From contig CAJTXH010000053.1 of the NCBI GenBank assembly GCA_910580005.1, forward strand, positions 1 to 17,300: 17,300 nt of DNA, read 5' to 3'. Made by a program: the position numbers and the translations under genes. Positions 6,811 to 15,539 of the stretch are shown piece after piece. A model generated the notes under the pieces. It did no database searches, was not told the origin of the DNA, and saw only the letters and a list, made by a program, of their open reading frames with translations. How positions within the stretch are numbered: the first letter of the stretch is position 1; every line of letters begins with the position of its first letter. The DNA is from an uncultured Lachnospiraceae bacterium. Lineage in GTDB: Bacteria > Bacillota > Clostridia > Lachnospirales > Lachnospiraceae.

Positions 6811-7515
6811 TTAGTTCTGTTTTAGCACAATCTTGTCACCAGTTTTATAATTTTCCATATCAATAGTACCACTAAGCTTCTTTTTCCCTGTTGTCACAAG
6901 AATCTCTGACAATGCTGCAAACTGGTCGTTATACAGCTTTTTCTCACCAAGGTGTACCTGGACATTGCCAGAATACAATGTTATATCGCCATCATTAATA
7001 TGTATCCTTTTAACACTGGTTTTATAATGGCTTATAAGCTGTGATACATTCATTATTGCATCAAACAATGTTTCATCCTCTACTTTGAATTTCTCACCAA
7101 TAGAGAAATCACCAAATTTAATGCCTGTAACTACAGGGACATTCTGCCTGCGCCTGGGAAGGCTTTCTAAAACCCTGCCCTCTTTGTCAAAATACACATA
7201 CTGTCCCATATATTTAATACACCCGCTTACAGTCTTATCGTATACATACAATATAACTGTGTTGCGGTCTTCATAATATATATCTATATCTTCAACAAAC
7301 GGAAGCTGGCCTGTTTTAAAAAATTTATCATATAGCCTTAATGTAAGCCCGTTATCTAAAAACTTCCATGTAAATACAGAAGCTTTTATTTCCTCTTCTG
7401 TATAAATTTTTGTTCCCTCTACTTTAATTGTATCTATATGGAATGCAAAATAAATTACACATACCAGTAAACATAAAATAATAACCGTAGATAATATTTT
7501 TTTTAAACGCCGCAT
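6811..7515 (-). CDS. divIB: Cell division protein DivIB/FtsQ
   Basis: 234 aa bitopic membrane protein: short basic cytoplasmic head (MRRLKK), one transmembrane segment (about 7-27), then a POTRA domain starting at DTIKVEGTKIYTEEEI (about 28-45). A beta domain follows (about 95-200, with YVYFDKEGRVL and VPVVTG typical of the family). It binds FtsL and, in other species, FtsB/DivIC, and helps activate septal wall synthesis. It is at the lower end of family length, with a very short N-terminal head compared with B. subtilis DivIB. AAGGAT five bases before ATG supports the start. It lies 19 bp after the SEDS gene; murG and murB, which sit between these genes in B. subtilis, are absent. Confidence 0.9.
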   Translation of the reverse strand: MRRLKKILSTVIILCLLVCVIYFAFHIDTIKVEGTKIYTEEEIKASVFTWKFLDNGLTLRLYDKFFKTGQLPFVEDIDIYYEDRNTVILYVYDKTVSGCIKYMGQYVYFDKEGRVLESLPRRRQNVPVVTGIKFGDFSIGEKFKVEDETLFDAIMNVSQLISHYKTSVKRIHINDGDITLYSGNVQVHLGEKKLYNDQFAALSEILVTTGKKKLSGTIDMENYKTGDKIVLKQN

Positions 7516-7534
7516 TACTAATCCTTCTGTAGTA

Positions 7535-8713
7535 TTACTTCTGTTTTATCTGCCTTGAAACACCAAGCACAAGCCCCATTTCCGCCATCATAATCATTTC
7601 AGATGTACCACCATAGCTTATAAATGGAAGTGGTATGCCGGTCGATGGTATGGAATTAGTTACTACTGCAATATTTATTACAACCTGTATTGCAAGCTGT
7701 ACCATTACCCCCACACAAAGCATTGTGCCAAAAATATCAGGTGCATGGCAGGCTATTACTACTATACGCCAGAATAACACAAGAAACGCAAGTATTACAA
7801 GTGCTGCACCAACTATACCGAGTTCTTCGCATATTACTGTAAATATCATATCATTATATGCCTCTGGGATAAATCCAAGCTTCTGCATGCTCTGCCCAAG
7901 GCCTTTCCCAAAAAGCCCCCCGGATGCAATTGCATAAAGCCCTTGTTTTATCTGCTGTGCATCAGGATGTGTTTCAACATTAAGCCATATCTGTATACGT
8001 TTCATCCTGAACGGGTCGCCAAATACTATGTAAAGCACTATTGCCGCCACCAGAAGAAGGACACATACTATAAAATACCCTTTCTTATTGCTTGCTATAA
8101 AGCACATGCCTACTGATATGCCACCTACTATTATTGCAGAACTTAAGTTCTCTTTTGCTATAAGCATAACCAGCGGCATCATATATGCCATAACACACAT
8201 AAAGCCCATAAAACTGTCCAGTGCTTTCCTGTTTTTATATACCGCATACGATATAAACAGTATTGCGGCAATTTTGCTTATTTCAGATGGCTGGAACTGT
8301 ATGGGTCCAATTTTAATCCACCTCTTTGCACCATTATATTCCTCACCTATAAATAATACTACAGCCTGCAGCGCAAGCGCCAGCAGGTAAACAATATGTG
8401 TAAGGGACAGTGAATACCTTTTGCCTGTTATTTTCTGGATAAATATCTGGTAATCAACCTTGGAAATAATAATCATAAGTACAAAGCCAATACCAAGCCC
8501 CTGTAACTGCGACTTGACAAAGCGGTACGGCTGGTTAAATGTTGAAGCCCTGTAGTAACCAGCGCTATATATCATCAGTACACCAAATAATGCTATGCAG
8601 GCTGTCATAAAAAACAGCATATAGTCATATTGTGTAAACGGTTTTACATAACTTTTCTTCTGTCTGGCTGTACTGGGCATCCTGCTAATTCCCCCTTCCA
8701 TCTGGTATAGCAT
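7535..8713 (-). CDS. ftsW: SEDS-family peptidoglycan glycosyltransferase, FtsW/SpoVE type
   Basis: 392 aa with about ten hydrophobic segments. It polymerises lipid II into glycan strands together with a class B PBP. SEDS signatures present are RWIKIGPIQFQPSE (about 131-144), GLGQSMQKLGFIPEAYNDMIF (from about 271) with Asp288 at the position proposed to be catalytic in RodA/FtsW, and NSIPSTGIPLPFISYGGTS (about 353-371). The position after murD matches spoVE in B. subtilis; whether it serves division, sporulation or both cannot be told. It is the only SEDS gene here, next to two class B PBP genes. ATG at 8713 directly follows the murD stop codon and has AGGA four bases upstream; a second candidate ATG at 8680 (MPSTARQ) has a more distant purine-rich site. 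Confidence 0.93.
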   Translation of the reverse strand: MLYQMEGGISRMPSTARQKKSYVKPFTQYDYMLFFMTACIALFGVLMIYSAGYYRASTFNQPYRFVKSQLQGLGIGFVLMIIISKVDYQIFIQKITGKRYSLSLTHIVYLLALALQAVVLFIGEEYNGAKRWIKIGPIQFQPSEISKIAAILFISYAVYKNRKALDSFMGFMCVMAYMMPLVMLIAKENLSSAIIVGGISVGMCFIASNKKGYFIVCVLLLVAAIVLYIVFGDPFRMKRIQIWLNVETHPDAQQIKQGLYAIASGGLFGKGLGQSMQKLGFIPEAYNDMIFTVICEELGIVGAALVILAFLVLFWRIVVIACHAPDIFGTMLCVGVMVQLAIQVVINIAVVTNSIPSTGIPLPFISYGGTSEMIMMAEMGLVLGVSRQIKQK

Positions 8714-10090
8714 TTATTCCTGCCGCTTTACAGGCAGTCTGTTTACATACTCTTTGAATTTCCTGCCTCTTTCCTCATAATTTTTAAACATGCCCCAGCT
8801 TGCACATGCAGGGGATAAAAGCACTGCCTCTCCTTCTTCTGCCTCACTGCTGCTAATCTTTACAGCTTCTTCCAGGGAAGATGCTTTTATTATATTTTTA
8901 AACCCTGCCTTTGTGGCAGCATCTGCAATTTTATCTGCTGTTGCCCCTATAAGCACAAGGCATTTTACCTTATCTCCAAATGAAGCAATCCATTCATCAT
9001 AAGATGCCTGTTTGTCATACCCGCCGCCTATAACAACAGTTTTTGTTACCATAGCCTCTACTGCCTTTATAGCTGCATCTGGGTTAGTTCCTTTTGAGTC
9101 ATTGTAATACTTTACGCCGTCTGCTTCACGCACAAATTCAATACGGTGTTCCACTGCATTAAATTCCCTTATTGCTTTCCTTATGCAGTCCAATGGCACA
9201 CCAGCATGTATTGCCAGTGCTGCGGCTGCCATAACATTTTCGTAGTTGTGCTTCCCAAGGAGTTTCATGTCATGTATGGAACATATCTTTATACGCTCCC
9301 TGTCCTTGCCACAATATATTATATCCCCATCTTCAAGCCATATCCCCTGCTCTAATATATGCCCGCTGCTGAACCAAAATACATCAGCATTGATACTGCC
9401 TGCAATTTTTCTTAAATAACTGTCTTCATAATTGAGCACACATATACTGCCTGGCTTCTGGTTCTTAGCTATACATGCTTTTGTATCCACATAACACTCC
9501 ATTGTATGGTGCCTGTCTAAATGGTCAGGTGTGATATTAAGTATTGCACTCGCTTCTGGCTTGAATGTATGGATTGTTTCTAACTGGAAACTGCTAATCT
9601 CAGCAACTACAACAGAATTCTCTGTCATTTCTGCCGCATATTCTGTATACGGAAGCCCGATATTGCCAACAACATACACATCATCAAAGTATGTTTTCAT
9701 TATTTCACCAGCAAGTGCTGTTGTAGTAGTCTTGCCATTAGTGCCTGTTATGGCAAATACCCTGCCATTGCCACAGACATATGCAAGTTCAACCTCACCC
9801 CATACAGGCTTCCCTTTCTCCTCCAGTTTAAGGACAAGCGGTGAATCCACTGGCACGCCAGGGCTTATAACTGCAATGTCAATACTGTCTGTTATGCTTT
9901 CCGCTGGTTCTCCTGTTACAAGCTGGAAATTAAGCCCTGGCGGAAACCTTGAAAGGATTTCATCCCTGGATAAACTGCTGTTGCCCTCAAGTACAATAAT
10001 AGATGCACCAGCCTTTAAAAGAAGGGTTGTTGCAGCAACGCCGCTTTTACCCGTACCAACAACTAAAAATGTTTTGCCACTAAACTGCAT
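8714..10090 (-). CDS. murD: UDP-N-acetylmuramoyl-L-alanine--D-glutamate ligase
   Basis: 458 aa from the chosen start, the normal length. MurD adds D-glutamate to UDP-MurNAc-L-Ala with ATP in the cytoplasm. The N-terminal Rossmann-like domain opens with LVVGTGKSG, the ATP P-loop is GTNGKTTTT (116-124, Lys120), and the central domain has ILNITPDHLDRH. The C-terminal domain shows YYNDSKGTNPDAA, VVIGGGYDK and LLSPACASWGMFKNYEERG. An ATG four codons upstream (10102) abuts its own AGGA with no spacing; ATG at 10090 has AGGA five bases before it and is preferred. It lies 39 bp after mraY and abuts the SEDS gene (TAA followed at once by ATG), which suggests translational coupling. Confidence 0.97.
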   Translation of the reverse strand: MQFSGKTFLVVGTGKSGVAATTLLLKAGASIIVLEGNSSLSRDEILSRFPPGLNFQLVTGEPAESITDSIDIAVISPGVPVDSPLVLKLEEKGKPVWGEVELAYVCGNGRVFAITGTNGKTTTTALAGEIMKTYFDDVYVVGNIGLPYTEYAAEMTENSVVVAEISSFQLETIHTFKPEASAILNITPDHLDRHHTMECYVDTKACIAKNQKPGSICVLNYEDSYLRKIAGSINADVFWFSSGHILEQGIWLEDGDIIYCGKDRERIKICSIHDMKLLGKHNYENVMAAAALAIHAGVPLDCIRKAIREFNAVEHRIEFVREADGVKYYNDSKGTNPDAAIKAVEAMVTKTVVIGGGYDKQASYDEWIASFGDKVKCLVLIGATADKIADAATKAGFKNIIKASSLEEAVKISSSEAEEGEAVLLSPACASWGMFKNYEERGRKFKEYVNRLPVKRQE

Positions 10091-10129
10091 ATTATTCCTC
10101 ATTCCTTTTTATTATGCTGCCAGCCTGGT

Positions 10130-11110
10130 TTACAAATATAATGAAACCAATGACAAAAGGCACATTACAGCAGTAAATATTGAAAAAACTGTAACAACTT
10201 TTGTTTCTGACCAGCCACACTGTTCAAAATGATGGTGGATTGGTGCCATTTTAAAGAACCTTTTACCACCACTTAATTTAAAATAAACTACTTGTATTAT
10301 TACAGACAATACTTCTATAAGGTAAACTGCACCAGCAATTACAATAAATACTGGCAGTTTAAGCATAAGCGCAGCAGAAGATACAAAACCGCCAAGCGCC
10401 AGTGAGCCTGTATCACCCATAAATACACTTGCAGGATATACATTATAAAGCAGAAACCCCATAAGCGAGCCTGCTACAGAAGCAGTAACAGGGGTTATGC
10501 CGCTTTCCATGCCAGAAGCTGCTACTGTAAAAAATATTGCTACAAGCAGTGTAACGCTTGACGCCAGTCCATCCAGCCCATCTGTAAAATTTGTGCCATT
10601 TACTGTACCAAGCATTACAAAGTAAACAAATACTATAAATACTGGCAATGGCATTGTTACATAGAAACCATCTTCAATACCCCCTGTAAATGGAATAAGA
10701 AATTCAGGTTTATAGCCAAGCTTTGCAAGATAGTAATAAACAAAAATCCCTGCAACAACTGCCTGTAACACTATTTTCTGCAACGGTGTAAGACCAAGCG
10801 AACGCTTCATCACCACTTTAATATAATCATCCAGGAAACCTATCATACCAAAACCAGTTGTTGCAAAAAGAACTGGAAGTATTTCACTGTTCCCCTTAAT
10901 ATACATAAGCGATGTAACTGCTGTACAAGCAAGTATAATAAGCCCGCCCATTGTAGGCGTCCCTGCTTTTTTCAGGTGCGCATGCGGGCCGTCATCCCTG
11001 ACGTACTGTCCAAACTTCATTTTTTTCAGAAAAGGTATTATTATGGGACACAACACTACACTTATGGCAAATGCCATAAGTACGGGTATCACCGTACTCA
11101 TGTAATCCAT
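10130..11110 (-). CDS. mraY: Phospho-N-acetylmuramoyl-pentapeptide transferase (lipid I synthase)
   Basis: 326 aa, about ten membrane segments. It transfers phospho-MurNAc-pentapeptide to undecaprenyl phosphate, the first membrane step of peptidoglycan synthesis. Motifs are KKAGTPTMGG near 50, the metal-binding DDY (94-96), NGTNFTDGLDGL (Asp177 within it), GDTGS (Asp232) and PIHHHFE (His triad 291-293). An ATG two codons upstream (11114-11116) touches the GGAGG (11121-11117); ATG at 11110 has six bases of spacing and is chosen. It follows spoVD by 92 bp, a gap that holds a small hairpin; murE, which lies between these genes in B. subtilis, is absent. Confidence 0.97.
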   Translation of the reverse strand: MDYMSTVIPVLMAFAISVVLCPIIIPFLKKMKFGQYVRDDGPHAHLKKAGTPTMGGLIILACTAVTSLMYIKGNSEILPVLFATTGFGMIGFLDDYIKVVMKRSLGLTPLQKIVLQAVVAGIFVYYYLAKLGYKPEFLIPFTGGIEDGFYVTMPLPVFIVFVYFVMLGTVNGTNFTDGLDGLASSVTLLVAIFFTVAASGMESGITPVTASVAGSLMGFLLYNVYPASVFMGDTGSLALGGFVSSAALMLKLPVFIVIAGAVYLIEVLSVIIQVVYFKLSGGKRFFKMAPIHHHFEQCGWSETKVVTVFSIFTAVMCLLSLVSLYL

Positions 11111-11149
11111 AACCATCCTCCGTCTGTTGTCTGTAAAGAACAGTACAAC

Positions 11150-11179
11150 TACAATTCTCTAATTGTAATCCAACCTCCT
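11150..11179 (-). promoter_or_regulatory. Orphan Shine-Dalgarno-like sequence and hairpin in the mraY leader
   Basis: AGGAGG (11179-11174, minus strand) is followed not by a start codon at working distance but by a hairpin, TACAATT-AGAG-AATTGTA (11167-11150), extendable by an A-T pair and a T-G wobble. The mraY ribosome binding site proper lies 30 bases further on. A translational or RNA-processing role is possible but unproven. Confidence 0.3.
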
Positions 11180-11202
11180 ATATAAATCAACCTATTTTTT
11201 AA

Positions 11203-12984
11203 TTATTTACCATCATTTATTTCAGCCCTTTCAGCTCCCAGATAAGGCAGTGCATCATCCAGAAGTTTTGAAATAACTGGTGCTGCTATCTGTCCGCCAT
11301 AATATATCCCCTCTGGCTCATCTATAAGCACAAGTGCAAGCACAACAGGGTTATCTGCTGGTGCAAAACCAAGACATGACGCAATATATTTATTACTGCT
11401 TCTTGGAAGTTTTTCTGATGTACCTGTCTTGCCTCCTACCTTATAGCCATCAACAGATGCCTTGCTTCCACCGCCCTCTGAAACTACTGTTTCCAGTATA
11501 GCCCTCATTTTATCAGATGTTTCCTTTGATATTGCACCTTCTGTGCCTTCATACTGGAATTTCCTTACAACACTTTTATTACTGCTTTCCACACTTACAC
11601 CAAAATGCGGCACAACCAGCGTACCTCCATTTATTACAGCACTTACTGTTGAAAGCAGCCTTACTGGTGTAAGCTGGAATGACTGCCCGAATGACATGGT
11701 TGCCAGTTCAACAGCCCCTACATTTTCTTTCTTATGCATTATTGTAGCAGCTTCACCAGGCACATCTATGCCAGTCTTTTTTAGTATACCCAGTTTATCC
11801 AGGTATTCAAACATCCCATCTGTGCCAAGCCTTGCACCAACCTCCATAAAAACAGGGTTACAGGAATTCTGCACGCCCTGGACAAACGTTTCACTGCCAT
11901 GTCCTGAAACCTTATGGCATCTTATCCTCCTGTCCTCAACAACTTTATAACCTGGACAGCTAAATGTATCAGTTTCTTTTACAACACCTGCCTCAAGCGC
12001 TGATGTTGCCGTAAATACCTTAAATGTTGAACCAGGTTCATAAGTATCACTTACACACCCGTTACGCCACATCTTGTTAAGCTCCTCATTAAGCTTTTCC
12101 TGCGTCATATTAGAAGAACCCTCAATTTCATATGGGTTATTCAAATCAAATTCTGGTACATTGGCCATAGCATATATCTCGCCATTCTGTGGGTTTAACA
12201 TTATTATGCGTACACTTTTTGCTTTCTTTGCCTCCAGTACATCCTCTGCCGCCTGCTGCGCAAATTTTTGTATATTTATATCAATGCTTGTGTAAAAACT
12301 ATTGCCTGCTACTGGCTCTATCCTGTCTTCTGCCTTGCCTTCAATTTCAATGCCCCTGGCATTAGTCATTGTAAGAATGCTGCCATCCTCCCCCTGCAGG
12401 TATGAATCATAGCTCACCTCAAGCCCTATAATCCCCTGGTTATCTGCGCCTGTAAAACCTATAACCCTTGATGCCAGGTTTCCGTATGGATAATACCTTT
12501 TATAATCTTCATCCACCATTACCCCGTCAAGTGCCATATCCCTGATTTTATCAGATGTTTTTTTATCAACATTTGACTTTATTCTCTCAATAGAGCTTAC
12601 TTTCTCTACCCTTTTACGTACCTTTTCCTCTTCAATACCAAGTGTTTTTGACAGGACAGATATAACTTTTTCAGGGTCAGTAATCTGGTTGTGTATTACT
12701 GATATTGTAGATACTGGCTTGTTGCCAGCAAGCACTACCCCGTTCCTGTCATAAATTATGCCTCTTTCAGCCTTAATGCTTCTTTCCCTCTGCTGTACAT
12801 CCTTTGCCCTTGCGCCATAATAATCTGCCTTGCCAAACATTAAATAAGCAAGTCTGCATAATAACGCAGCTGTTAATATGCAGACCATAACATAAGCAAA
12901 TATAAGCCTTTGTCTTTGCGCTGTTTTACAATTCTTCATAATCCTGCTTGCCATATATAATTTATTAATATAGCTTATTAACAT
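11203..12984 (-). CDS. spoVD: Class B penicillin-binding protein, SpoVD-like transpeptidase
   Basis: 593 aa. Topology is a short cytoplasmic head, one membrane anchor (about 29-50), a dimerisation domain with ERGIIYDRNGVVLA (about 73-86), and a transpeptidase domain. Active-site motifs are STFK (Ser319 nucleophile, Lys322), SCN (374-376) and KTGT (from Lys519). It cross-links peptidoglycan with a SEDS partner. No PASTA domain follows, unlike B. subtilis SpoVD. The SpoVD name rests on position (second PBP after ftsL); it could also be a second FtsI. It shares long stretches with the PBP gene 34 bp upstream, for example WRN.C.SD.YEPGS, so the two are tandem paralogues. The start is uncertain: ATG at 12984 has a distant AGGA (about 12 bases); ATG codons 10 and 15 residues in (12954, 12939) are alternatives. 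Confidence 0.85.
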   Translation of the reverse strand: MLISYINKLYMASRIMKNCKTAQRQRLIFAYVMVCILTAALLCRLAYLMFGKADYYGARAKDVQQRERSIKAERGIIYDRNGVVLAGNKPVSTISVIHNQITDPEKVISVLSKTLGIEEEKVRKRVEKVSSIERIKSNVDKKTSDKIRDMALDGVMVDEDYKRYYPYGNLASRVIGFTGADNQGIIGLEVSYDSYLQGEDGSILTMTNARGIEIEGKAEDRIEPVAGNSFYTSIDINIQKFAQQAAEDVLEAKKAKSVRIIMLNPQNGEIYAMANVPEFDLNNPYEIEGSSNMTQEKLNEELNKMWRNGCVSDTYEPGSTFKVFTATSALEAGVVKETDTFSCPGYKVVEDRRIRCHKVSGHGSETFVQGVQNSCNPVFMEVGARLGTDGMFEYLDKLGILKKTGIDVPGEAATIMHKKENVGAVELATMSFGQSFQLTPVRLLSTVSAVINGGTLVVPHFGVSVESSNKSVVRKFQYEGTEGAISKETSDKMRAILETVVSEGGGSKASVDGYKVGGKTGTSEKLPRSSNKYIASCLGFAPADNPVVLALVLIDEPEGIYYGGQIAAPVISKLLDDALPYLGAERAEINDGK

Positions 12985-13018
12985 TTATGAAAAATATTCC
13001 TGCCAGTGCCTGCCCTGG

Positions 13019-14968
13019 TCAGTCCTGCCCCGCTATGCCATAATCCTTATTCGAAAATCCTCCCTTAGGGGCATCATAGAACCTTCCATCCTTAGTTGAA
13101 GGCAGTTTTATCTTTGAGGCCTTTTTCTTTCTTGACTTTGCAGTACTTTTACCAGGATAAATGCCAAGAAAAGGAAGTACATCTTCCATTACACTGCTGG
13201 CAAGGCCTGAAGCATAAAAACTGCTGTGTGACTGGTCTTCAACATAAGGTTCATCTATAATTACATAAATTACAACTTCTGGTTTGTCTGCTGGTGTGCA
13301 GCCAATAAATGATACAAGGTAATTTCCTCTGCCCCTTGGCTGTTTCTCAGCAGTACCAGTCTTGCCTCCTACATCATATCCCTTAACCCTGGCAGGGCTT
13401 GCAGTGCCATCTTCATCAGAAACCGTCTTATACAGGTATTCCCTTATAGCCTTGCTTGTTTCCTCTGTTATAACACGCCTTACAAGAGCGTTGTCATTAG
13501 AAGAAACAACTGTGCCTGCCTCTGTAGTAATTTCCTTTACTACATGTGGCTGGTAATATGTACCACCATTTATAACTGCAGAAAATGCTGCTGCCATCTG
13601 CACCATTGTAACAGTCTGGCTCTGTCCAAAACTTGATGTTGCAAGCTGTACTGGTCCCATTGTGTTTTCAGTAAATACTGCACCTGAAGCTTCACCAGGC
13701 AGGTCTATGCCAGTTTTTTTGCCAAGCCCGAAATTATTTATATAATCCAGGAAACTTGTCTTGCCAAGGCTTTTGCCAAGACTCATAAGCACATCATTAC
13801 ATGACCATTTCAGCGCCTGGCAGATAGTAGTATATCCATGCCCGCCCCTTCCGTGGGCAACACATTTAATATACCTGTCAGACACCTGCTGTCCGCCATC
13901 ACATTTATAATACCTGCCAGCAGAAGTAACACCTTCATCCAGTGCTGCTGCTACAGTAAGGGGTTTTAATACAGAACCTGGCTCATACGCATCGCTTATA
14001 CAATAGTTCCTCCACAGTGCATTAAGCTTTTCAAGTTTTTTCTCTTCATCCATTTTTTCCAGTTTTCTTTCAGAATAGAAATCTGATAAATCCCTAGGAT
14101 TATTTAAGTCATAAAAAGGATATGATGCCATAGCATATATTTCCCCATTATTAGGGTTCATTATAATACAGCCAATATTGTCAGAACCAGTTTCTTTCTC
14201 AAACTTTTCCATATGTTGTTCAAGTATGCCCTGTACATTAACATCTATTGTAGATACAACTGTACTGCCATTAACAGCCGGTTTAACAGTCTGTACAAGG
14301 TTAAGCCCTGAGTCAAAATAGCCATACCTCCTTCCATAAGAACCATCTAATGAAGAATTGTACTGCTTTTCTATGCCCCATGCCCCTTCTTCATTAGAAG
14401 TACAGAAGCCTGTTACATCACATGCAACTGTTGAATATGGATAATTTCTCACATATTCATCTTCAAACCATACCCCTTTTATTTTCTTAGGGTTCTTTTC
14501 TTGTAACCGTTCAAACTTTTCAACACTTTTTGCATCAAGGTGTTTGAATTTCTTCATCACATAATACTGTGATGAAGGGTTTTTCTTAAGGATTTTTTTA
14601 ATCCTTCCCTGTGGTATTCCAAAAGCCGCATAAAGTGCATCCAGTGTAGGCTCAAGGAATGTTTCATCAGACAGTATAAGCTTAGGGTCTATTATAAGGT
14701 TATAAACCTTTATGCTTGTAGCAAGCTTATTACCATTCCTGTCTGTAATATCCCCCCTTTTATACTGTACTACATTACTTATATAACTCTGTTGTGCAAG
14801 TACTTTTTTTTCATATGCATCACCTTTATTTTTGCCAAGGCAGATAATCCGTACAAAAAGCACAATAAATGCTAATAATACCATGCCAAAAATTAATAAA
14901 AGCCTTGCATACATAAACTTTCTGGCTATACGTGCTTTCCCTCTTGTATCTGATGCTCTTCTCGCCAT
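13019..14968 (-). CDS. pbpB: Class B penicillin-binding protein, FtsI/PBP2B-like septal transpeptidase
   Basis: 649 aa. A basic N-terminus (MARRASDTRGK) precedes one membrane segment (about 21-44) and a dimerisation domain with KRGDITDRNGNKLA (about 70-83). The transpeptidase domain has SVLK (Ser332 nucleophile, Lys335), SCN (389-391) and KTGTAEK (from Lys536). The C-terminus is a basic, low-complexity tail (about 607-649, SRKKKASK) and not PASTA domains. A Lys/Glu-rich insert (about 299-316) precedes the active site. It sits directly after ftsL, the position of pbpB in B. subtilis, which supports a role as the essential division transpeptidase. GGAGG six bases before ATG supports the start; gap to ftsL is 36 bp. 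Confidence 0.9.
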   Translation of the reverse strand: MARRASDTRGKARIARKFMYARLLLIFGMVLLAFIVLFVRIICLGKNKGDAYEKKVLAQQSYISNVVQYKRGDITDRNGNKLATSIKVYNLIIDPKLILSDETFLEPTLDALYAAFGIPQGRIKKILKKNPSSQYYVMKKFKHLDAKSVEKFERLQEKNPKKIKGVWFEDEYVRNYPYSTVACDVTGFCTSNEEGAWGIEKQYNSSLDGSYGRRYGYFDSGLNLVQTVKPAVNGSTVVSTIDVNVQGILEQHMEKFEKETGSDNIGCIIMNPNNGEIYAMASYPFYDLNNPRDLSDFYSERKLEKMDEEKKLEKLNALWRNYCISDAYEPGSVLKPLTVAAALDEGVTSAGRYYKCDGGQQVSDRYIKCVAHGRGGHGYTTICQALKWSCNDVLMSLGKSLGKTSFLDYINNFGLGKKTGIDLPGEASGAVFTENTMGPVQLATSSFGQSQTVTMVQMAAAFSAVINGGTYYQPHVVKEITTEAGTVVSSNDNALVRRVITEETSKAIREYLYKTVSDEDGTASPARVKGYDVGGKTGTAEKQPRGRGNYLVSFIGCTPADKPEVVIYVIIDEPYVEDQSHSSFYASGLASSVMEDVLPFLGIYPGKSTAKSRKKKASKIKLPSTKDGRFYDAPKGGFSNKDYGIAGQD

Positions 14969-15004
14969 AAAAATCCTCCATGTTGGTTAAAACGGCACAA
15001 ATTA

Positions 15005-15526
15005 TCAGTCCTCTGGACCAGGTACATCTCCATATTGTTTTACCATATCGCTCTTTTTATTCTTATATTTATATACCTTATTGCCATCAGCCATAACCAT
15101 ATGGAGTTTTTTAGTTGCACGCTTATATATCTCAGCAAGGTCAACACTTGCAAGGATTTCATTGTATTTTATTTTATTTTTCTCCTGCTGTTCTTCAATC
15201 TCTGTCTGCATTGACACAATTTCTTTCTTCATGCTGCGCACCTGGTTCTGTGTATGTATATATGCAAATGCAACAAACATTACAACCCCCAGCACACAAA
15301 CCATAAATGCAAAAGACGCCCCGTCAATACCAGCCATTTTTGCAGGCTGTTTTTCCGGCCTCCTGTTTGGCCTTTGCCTTGGTACTTCCCTTTCCCTTCT
15401 CTTTGGAACAGCGTTTAATTGTCTTGCGGTATTTCCATCAATGCCTTTATAATAGCTTCTTGTATTCCTGGCACTAACATTCTGCCTGTATTGTCTCTCT
15501 CCCCTTCGGTTTGACACATCAGCCAT
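15005..15526 (-). CDS. ftsL: Cell division protein FtsL-like
   Basis: 173 aa bitopic protein: long Arg/Pro/Gln-rich cytoplasmic head (1-65), one transmembrane segment (about 69-91), then a predicted coiled coil (about 92-122, QNQVRSMKKEIVSMQTEIEE) and a short extracytoplasmic tail. Sequence similarity among FtsL proteins is low; the call rests on topology and on the place between rsmH and the first PBP. FtsL pairs with DivIC/FtsB and DivIB to control the FtsW-PBP synthase. A divIC gene is not in the window. GGAGGAG five bases before ATG supports the start; it lies 13 bp after rsmH. Confidence 0.85.
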   Translation of the reverse strand: MADVSNRRGERQYRQNVSARNTRSYYKGIDGNTARQLNAVPKRREREVPRQRPNRRPEKQPAKMAGIDGASFAFMVCVLGVVMFVAFAYIHTQNQVRSMKKEIVSMQTEIEEQQEKNKIKYNEILASVDLAEIYKRATKKLHMVMADGNKVYKYKNKKSDMVKQYGDVPGPED

Positions 15527-15539
15527 ATAAACTCCTCCT

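Noticed and set aside
9531..10232. Plus-strand open frame of 233 codons opposite murD and the end of mraY
   Set aside because: Shadow of two well-supported genes; no recognisable domain and no plausible initiation signals.
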